Below are positions 58,507-64,000 of a stretch of DNA of 64,000 bases, piece by piece. Under the pieces are notes generated by a model. That model saw only the letters and a program-made list of their open reading frames with translations. It was not told the DNA's origin and did not search any database. The position numbers and the translations under genes are program-made. Location: contig NC_085124.1 in NCBI RefSeq assembly GCF_030269925.1, positions 12,896,001-12,960,000 of the forward strand, read 5' to 3'. Position 1 is the stretch's first letter. Each line of letters opens with the position of its first letter. Source of the stretch: Bombyx mori (Eukaryota; Arthropoda; Insecta; Lepidoptera; Bombycidae).

Positions 58507-58797
58507 TGTACAAAGTTTTTATTCTCGATTTTTTTATGAATTTCGGTAAATACTGAAAACCACGGGCCTAAGCCAAGTGGTGTTAGTTCATTTTCAGTTT
58601 TAATTTCGTCTGATGTTTCGTCCTGCAAAAAATTCTGAACAATCCGGCACGTATTTAAAATTGTGGCTTTTTTCATGGTAAAAAATATGTTTTTGGGTAA
58701 ATCTAATAGCTTGATGGAATGCTACTTTGGTATGACTCCAGTACTGGAAAGCACCAGCGGCACAATATAAGCTTTATTAATTTTTATTATTATTATT

Positions 58798-58878
58798 CCT
58801 GCCTATTCTAGTGACCTCGACGGGTCATACTAGATTCACCGGGCGAGTAGGTGAGCTCACGGGGCTCTAACCTGTGGA
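58798..58878 (-). mobile_element. Interspersed repeat family B, short piece
   Basis: Only the 3' end (CCTATTCTAGTGACCTCGAC), most like the copy at 10084. Confidence 0.55.
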
Positions 58879-59001
58879 TTATTGATGTTGATAAAGTCTA
58901 TTGTTACACGATAATGATTTGCTAAACGTTTTCTCTACGAAATGACCTCATTTAATGCATGGTGCACTTTCGAATTTTCAAGTTGAAATGTTCAAAGGTG
59001 T

Positions 59002-59252
59002 TTTTTTATTTTTTTTATTGCTTAGATGTGTGGACGAGCTCACAGCCCACCTGATGTTAAGTGGTTAATGGAGCCCATAGACATCTACAACGTAAATGCG
59101 CCACACACCTTGAGATATAGTTCTAAGGTCTCAGTATAGTCACAACGACTGCCCCACCCTTCAAACCGAAACGCATTACTGCTTCACGGCAGAAATAGGC
59201 GGGGCGGTAGTACCTACCCGTGCGGACTCACAAGAGGTCCTACCACCAGTGT
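59002..59252 (-). mobile_element. Bm1 SINE, tRNA head missing
   Basis: Minus-strand copy in intron 1, body nearly complete. Confidence 0.85.
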
Positions 59253-59537
59253 GACGCAGACAGTGCAGTCGGAAAAGCGTGGGTATTCGTTACTCATAAG
59301 CAATCCTTCCTACAAAATCATTTACGTTAGCCTCGTAAAAATACATGTTTTTTTTTTTAAATCAAAATCTGAGCGCTGACCGATTTTTCGAAAATCCTTC
59401 AAAGAATCCTTAATCCTTATTTTTTTATTCGAAGAATGAAAATATCCTTGATATTTTCTCAGCGTATAGTTTATTAGAGCAACACCCTATTAGTTTGTGA
59501 TTAATTTCCATTATTATTTTATACTGTAATTAATTTT

Positions 59538-59868
59538 CAAGTCGTCGTGGCCTGCGGAATAAGACGTCCGATGCAATCGTATTTAGCGATGCAACTGTGC
59601 CGGTGTTCGAATCCCAAAGGCAGGTACCAATTTTTCTGATCAAATACGTACTTAACGAATGTTCACGAATGACCTCCAAAGTGAAGGAATAAAATCATGT
59701 ACTAAAAATCCTCAAAACTTATAATCAGCCTGCAAACCCCTGAAAACTGAGACTTAGAACCCATGTTTTAATGTGGGTGGCCGAATTTACGTTTCTGATG
59801 TCCATGGGCTCCGGTGACCACTAAACACCAGATGGGCAATGTGAGCCAATCCGTCTTAGTAATGTAAA
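59538..59868 (+). mobile_element. Bm1 SINE with head and internal deletion
   Basis: tRNA-like head (AAGTCGTCGTGGCCTGCGG, B box GTTCGAATCCC) joined through a deletion of the CTGGTGG..GAAGGGTGGGG part to the 3' end; diverged. Confidence 0.75.
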
Positions 59869-59892
59869 AAAACACACACACACACACACACA
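59869..59892. repeat. (CA)n microsatellite
   Basis: About eleven CA units at the tail of the preceding SINE. Confidence 0.9.
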
Positions 59893-59937
59893 AATTGGCC
59901 GAATAAAATTTATAAACACCTAGTTGTGTAAACTCAC

Positions 59938-60018
59938 CAATTGTAATGAACCAATTAGTTTTGAACCAGTCTCGAGTCCCCAGCAGCAACAAAACGAAGT
60001 CACGTGAGGTGGACTCAT
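59938..60018 (-). CDS. Small four-pass membrane protein, exon 1 with start codon
   Basis: ATG at 60018-60016 opens 27 codons ending at a GTGAGT donor (intron from 59937). The exon encodes MSPPHVTSF, then CCC at residues 10-12, WGLETGSKLIG and the start of the first membrane segment. A short cytoplasmic head with clustered cysteines followed by xLxTGxxxIG is typical, from my memory, of a family of small insect four-TM proteins (DUF4728-like); the name needs a search. The cysteines could be palmitoylated. The exon is too short to show as a long reading frame, but joins in phase 0 to the next exon. Confidence 0.8.
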
Positions 60019-60425
60019 TTTGTTCAAGTTTTTAAAGACGCTTCTGAAATTGATATTAATTTAAATAAATGACGTATGTACACATCTGTTTACACTGAAG
60101 ATTGTACATTAAAATTGGTCATTTTACGAACATATTTTTCGCACCTTGATGATGGTAATAGGGAAAATGTCGGTTATGCTGTTATTTAAAATAACCTATC
60201 GGCTTCAAAGAAGTTCGTAAGTTTTCCTCTCGGACCATTAAGGAAATTCTTAATGGAACGTTAAATATTTTTAATAGCGATGTAGTGATGTGAAAAATTA
60301 CCAACCAATTATATTTCAGACAACAACGTTCGTACGCTATTCAAATTTGAATATGAAACATTCTCGCCAAAGAGAATTGTTGCGACAAAACTTCTAAATA
60401 TAAAAAACTTAGCTTAATATATTCA

Positions 60426-60641
60426 TCTATACTAATATATAAATCTACAATTGTTTTTACGGATGTTCCGTTATAACTACTGAACCGTGTATCCGATTGA
60501 ATTGAAACTTGGTATCCATGTAGAAAATATATGTAATTAATGGATAGGCTAATTTATATGAGTGTTGGAGTCCCTAATAATAATGACAATAAATAATAAT
60601 GTTAATTTTAAATGCCCAGCGAAGCGGGCGATTACGGCTAG
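60426..60641 (+). mobile_element. Helitron-like element, family 2
   Basis: TCTATACTAATATATAAATC after A; ends TTACGGCTAG before T; 216 bp. Lies 400 bp upstream of the membrane-protein start codon. Confidence 0.77.
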
Positions 60642-61084
60642 TCATGTAAAGTTTTTGTTTTTAATAATTTAAAACTTCGAATGAATTTTGGACGTTCGAA
60701 GGAGTTTGAACACCGTCCTTTTTCGCTCTTCAATGATATCAAGCGTTCATTGTTTGTTTACCAGTGTTCTAATTCTTTCATTCAGATTTTAAATTCAAAT
60801 CTATCTATTCGATCCGTAAAAAACTAATATACGTATGGTATTGTGCCAAAGTGACAAAAACACTTTTAGAAGTATGTATAACCTTTGTAGTGTTTTTTTC
60901 CCTGGTCGTAAAACGTACTGAAATATGAAGATAGTGGTGTTATTGAAAATTTGAAACATCTCCAACTTTATGTTCGCTATGAAAACAGTTTTTTATGTTG
61001 ATGATGATGAATTGATGAGTTTGTATTAATCTCCATAATTCGTGATGTTGCTACCGCGCTCGGTAAAAATTCACGATAATTAAA
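60642..61084. other. No gene found
   Basis: Nothing recognised; may include promoter sequence of the minus-strand gene but no convincing motif was seen. Confidence 0.35.
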
Positions 61085-61252
61085 AAAAGAATCGTTTTTA
61101 TTCTTCTTCTTGTTCTTTGTCGTTTCCTCATTACTGAGGGTCGTGACCACCTTGGTCCAGTTTTTGCACCAGCTTCCTCCAATGCTGCCTGCATTCGGCC
61201 TGCTTAATGGCGCCCGGGACGCTGGTGTTTGTGGCCTCCTTGATAAATGTGA
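61085..61252 (-). pseudogene. LINE C-terminal remnant
   Basis: The minus strand reads EATNTSVPGAIKQAECRQ, HWRKLVQKLDQGG, then a stop and an AAGAAGAAGAATAA tail, the end of a non-LTR protein. Confidence 0.65.
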
Positions 61253-61861
61253 ATAATCTAATAATAGACTAATAAAAATATCGTTTTATTAGTCTGTGCA
61301 AATAATTGGTAAATGGTGCCTTCTTGGAAAAGATAAAGCAAATATGCATATTGTTTATTTTCTATAGCAAATATGTAAATACAAAATATTGTATACATAT
61401 CACATTAGTTTCAAAGCGTTTAATTTGACTTACGGGTCTGTTTGGTACCTGATAAATTTAGTGTCTTTGGGAGGTAACGACAAAGGGAAGATCTTCCATC
61501 GAGCGAGTGAAATAGCTTGGTAGACCGACGACGCGACGGTCCGAATCTTATTGTTCGGAACTTGTATATAAGTAAGCTTATCTTGAAAATGTTAGCGAGA
61601 TTCAGGCATCTGTCAAATATTTTATGTATCATAACTACTACCAAATCTTAAACCTTAAGCAGTAGGTAGTTACATAGTTATACCAAGCATTTATTGATCT
61701 AGTTTGCAAAACGATGCATATAGCTTTCGAAAATTAATTAATTCAATCAGATTGACTCAATTTTATTGCATAACAACGTCCCCTTCGAACTGGAACGCAA
61801 GAGGCGTGGTTCGGCTTCACCCGTGTACCATAAATACCACTAAGGAAAAATGTCTAAAGTC
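61253..61861. other. No gene found
   Basis: Nothing recognised. Confidence 0.4.
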
Positions 61862-62049
61862 TGCCCACTGAGTTTCTCGCCGGATCTCCTCAGTGGGTCG
61901 CGTTTCCGACCCGGTAGTAGATTCTGCGAAGCACTGCTCTTGCTAGGGTCAGTGTTAGCGTCACTCCGGTTTGAGCCCAGTAAACTCACCTACTAGTTAA
62001 GGTTACGCTGAAATAGCCATGAGAGGCTATCAGGCTAGGTAGGAAAAAA
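61862..62049 (+). mobile_element. Interspersed repeat family B
   Basis: Near-consensus copy ending AGGTAGGAAAAAAA. Confidence 0.73.
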
Positions 62050-63483
62050 ACTATAAAGTCAGAATTGGATCCGCCTTTCTACGCTGCTCGAACAACATGG
62101 ATTGAAACGCTATGCATTTGGATCAACGAGACAGACAATGAACGACGAATAAATAATCAGTACATTTCAGTTGTACCATATGGTTAATATCTTTCACATT
62201 AGTGAATCCAAGCCTGGCTTCACTATAATATAACTAAAACAATTCGGGCGTAATCTATAGTAAGTTTCTGATACTATAAAGCGTTTAAAGTGTCAAACAA
62301 TAGCCATTTTAGAATTAGAGCTCCTATTGGTTAAAAAAGAAAAGCTAAGGAATTTATTGCCGGAATAAAAATAAAAACACGGGTCTCAATAAAACGCTAC
62401 TAAAACTATAATATTTTTCTAAACCAAGCCTCCCGTATGTTTCTACAAACAGTTTCTTTGCATTCAACAGTCAAATTTGAAAGTTGTTCTACATACTTCG
62501 CTTGCGAATTTGTAGGCACGTGTACGTGACATGTAATCTTAAACAGAACGAGAACAGACTACATTATGTGTTTTCAATTTAACTTGCTGATATTTTTAGT
62601 CTTCGAACGAACATTGTATTGAGAATCAAGGTCAAACACAAATCCAGTGCCAATATTTTTTATTCACATTTATCATACTCATGGCGAGTTTATCTGTAAC
62701 GTAATTTATCAAGTTTTATTAGAATTAAGCGCAGGCAGAGTGCTAAGACGCCTAAGACGCATCGAATAACAAACACATTTTACGTAAATTACAAAGTTAA
62801 TTGTGGGACAGAAACTTATTTAATGTTAGAGTTGGTCAATGGCGGGAACCCGATTTTTTTTTCGGTTTGCTCCCCTAGGCAGGGAAATGTGTATCTTAAA
62901 CAGCCAAGTCAGTATTTTGTTGCAAATGGGTATGGTTTAAAAAAAACTATCTTATTGCAACGTTACAAAATTAGTAAAATATTTATTTTTCCAAATAATA
63001 CTGAAATTTTTGCCGTACGAATTTTAAAACTGAACATGACGTAATTTTATTAGGACGACCTCGTGCCTACATTAGTCTGCGTTTTCTGTTTATTCGCGGA
63101 ACACGTGAGCTCGTTATTAAAGTGTTTGAACTGGGCTTAGAATATCTCACATTCCATAGACTAGAGGCAGTAATAAGCCATATGGCACTAACCATTAAGG
63201 AAGTAACTGTGAGATAAACTAAGAATTCTCTATTGTTTCATCTTTAGAAAACTTCATTATGATATCACTTTTTGCAGGGAGGAATGACATACTTGGTGCC
63301 GAATGAAATTTATGCATTCTTTACGTATTTACAAGGATGAACATCAAGAACGGACACGTACAATATTTCTAAATATTCTGAAACATAAGCTATCATTTAT
63401 CGTAACATAGTATCCTGCTGATCGTACAAAAACAAAACATGTGTTCACTAGTATTCACAATTATTATCAACGACTTACAAATT
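62050..63483. other. No gene found
   Basis: 1.4 kb of AT-rich DNA without recognised exon or repeat; the 73-codon frame at 62823 has no domain. Confidence 0.4.
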
Positions 63484-64000
63484 TCTTTTCTTATTGCCTT
63501 TGTAGATGAGCACCCCACCTGACGGTGAGTGGTTACCGCCGCCCATGGACTTCAGCAATGCCAGGGGCAGAGCCAAGCCGCTGCCTACAATTAAGTACTC
63601 TCCACAAGCCTCCTCTGAAGACATGACGAGGCTCGAGAAACACCGCGGAGGGGAGCTCATTCCACAGCCGGATGGTATGTGGCAAAAAGATCTCTGGAAA
63701 CGCACTGGATGAACTCAGTGGCTCCAGGTAATATGGATGAACTCTACTCCGGTGGGGGGCGTGCAATGGTAAAAATGAGATGATGGGATCATCTCAATCA
63801 ATTCCTCAGAACACTCCCCATGGAATATACGGTAAAAAACACAGAGAGAAACGAAATCTTTCCGCAGACCCAGAGGTTCTAAACAATCTGTGAGAATCGG
63901 AATATCGACAATCCGAACGGCCCTCTCCTGTATGGAGTCAAATGGAAGTAGCTGGTACTTGGAAGCCCTGGCCCAGAGGTGTGAGCAGTGCTCCACGTGA
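63484..64000 (-). pseudogene. LINE reverse transcriptase C terminus (family A), frameshifted
   Basis: The minus strand reads MEHCSHLWARASKYQLLPFD, VRIVDIPILTDCLEPLGLRK, FYRIFHGECSEELIEMIP in one frame and RSRVHPYYLEPL, IRLWNELPSAVF and GLWRVLN in another, so a frameshift lies near 63760. It starts beyond the window's right edge. Confidence 0.8.

Overview
The window is lepidopteran nuclear DNA, most likely from a Bombyx silkworm. The argument rests on about two dozen copies of one tRNA-headed SINE whose sequence I recognise as Bm1, together with AT-rich non-coding DNA, Helitrons, MITEs and LINE tails of the kinds common in moths. Species is an inference from repeats; no database search was possible.

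Only two genes can be supported. On the plus strand, four exons (28319-28493, 41356-41477, 43307-43480, 44111-44233) join in frame and encode the last 197 residues of a visual system homeobox (Vsx/CHX10) transcription factor: the end of the homeodomain from residue 47, the CVC domain, an OAR-like motif and the natural stop. The start of the gene and the first part of the homeobox were not found between 1 and 28318, so the intron before the first visible exon appears to be at least 28 kb long. On the minus strand, four exons (60018-59938, 58177-57992, 56596-56443, 54006-53909) join in frame into a complete 172-residue small four-pass membrane protein that starts with a CCC cluster. The two genes converge, with about 9.7 kb between their stop codons.

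Layout: 1-28318 is long upstream intron (or 5' flank) of Vsx, full of SINEs, Helitrons and MITEs, with a few GC-rich islands holding homeodomain-type sites that are candidate enhancers. 28319-44233 holds the visible Vsx exons and three introns of 12,862, 1,829 and 630 bp. 44234-53908 is the convergent intergenic region, with a twin MITE, LINE tails and a nested hAT element. 53909-60018 is the membrane-protein gene. 60019-64000 is its 5' flank, ending in a decayed LINE that runs off the window.

The best evidence of history lies in the mobile elements. A Helitron sits precisely inside a MITE whose second, empty copy is elsewhere in the window. A 5'-truncated LINE is flanked by a perfect 19-bp target duplication inside an older relative. 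A hAT element with a perfect 8-bp duplication carries a second terminal-inverted-repeat element within it. Two introns of the membrane-protein gene have repeats starting 35-40 bp from the splice acceptor. I found no unquestionably new protein system; the most notable items are these insertions and the candidate regulatory islands of the Vsx intron.
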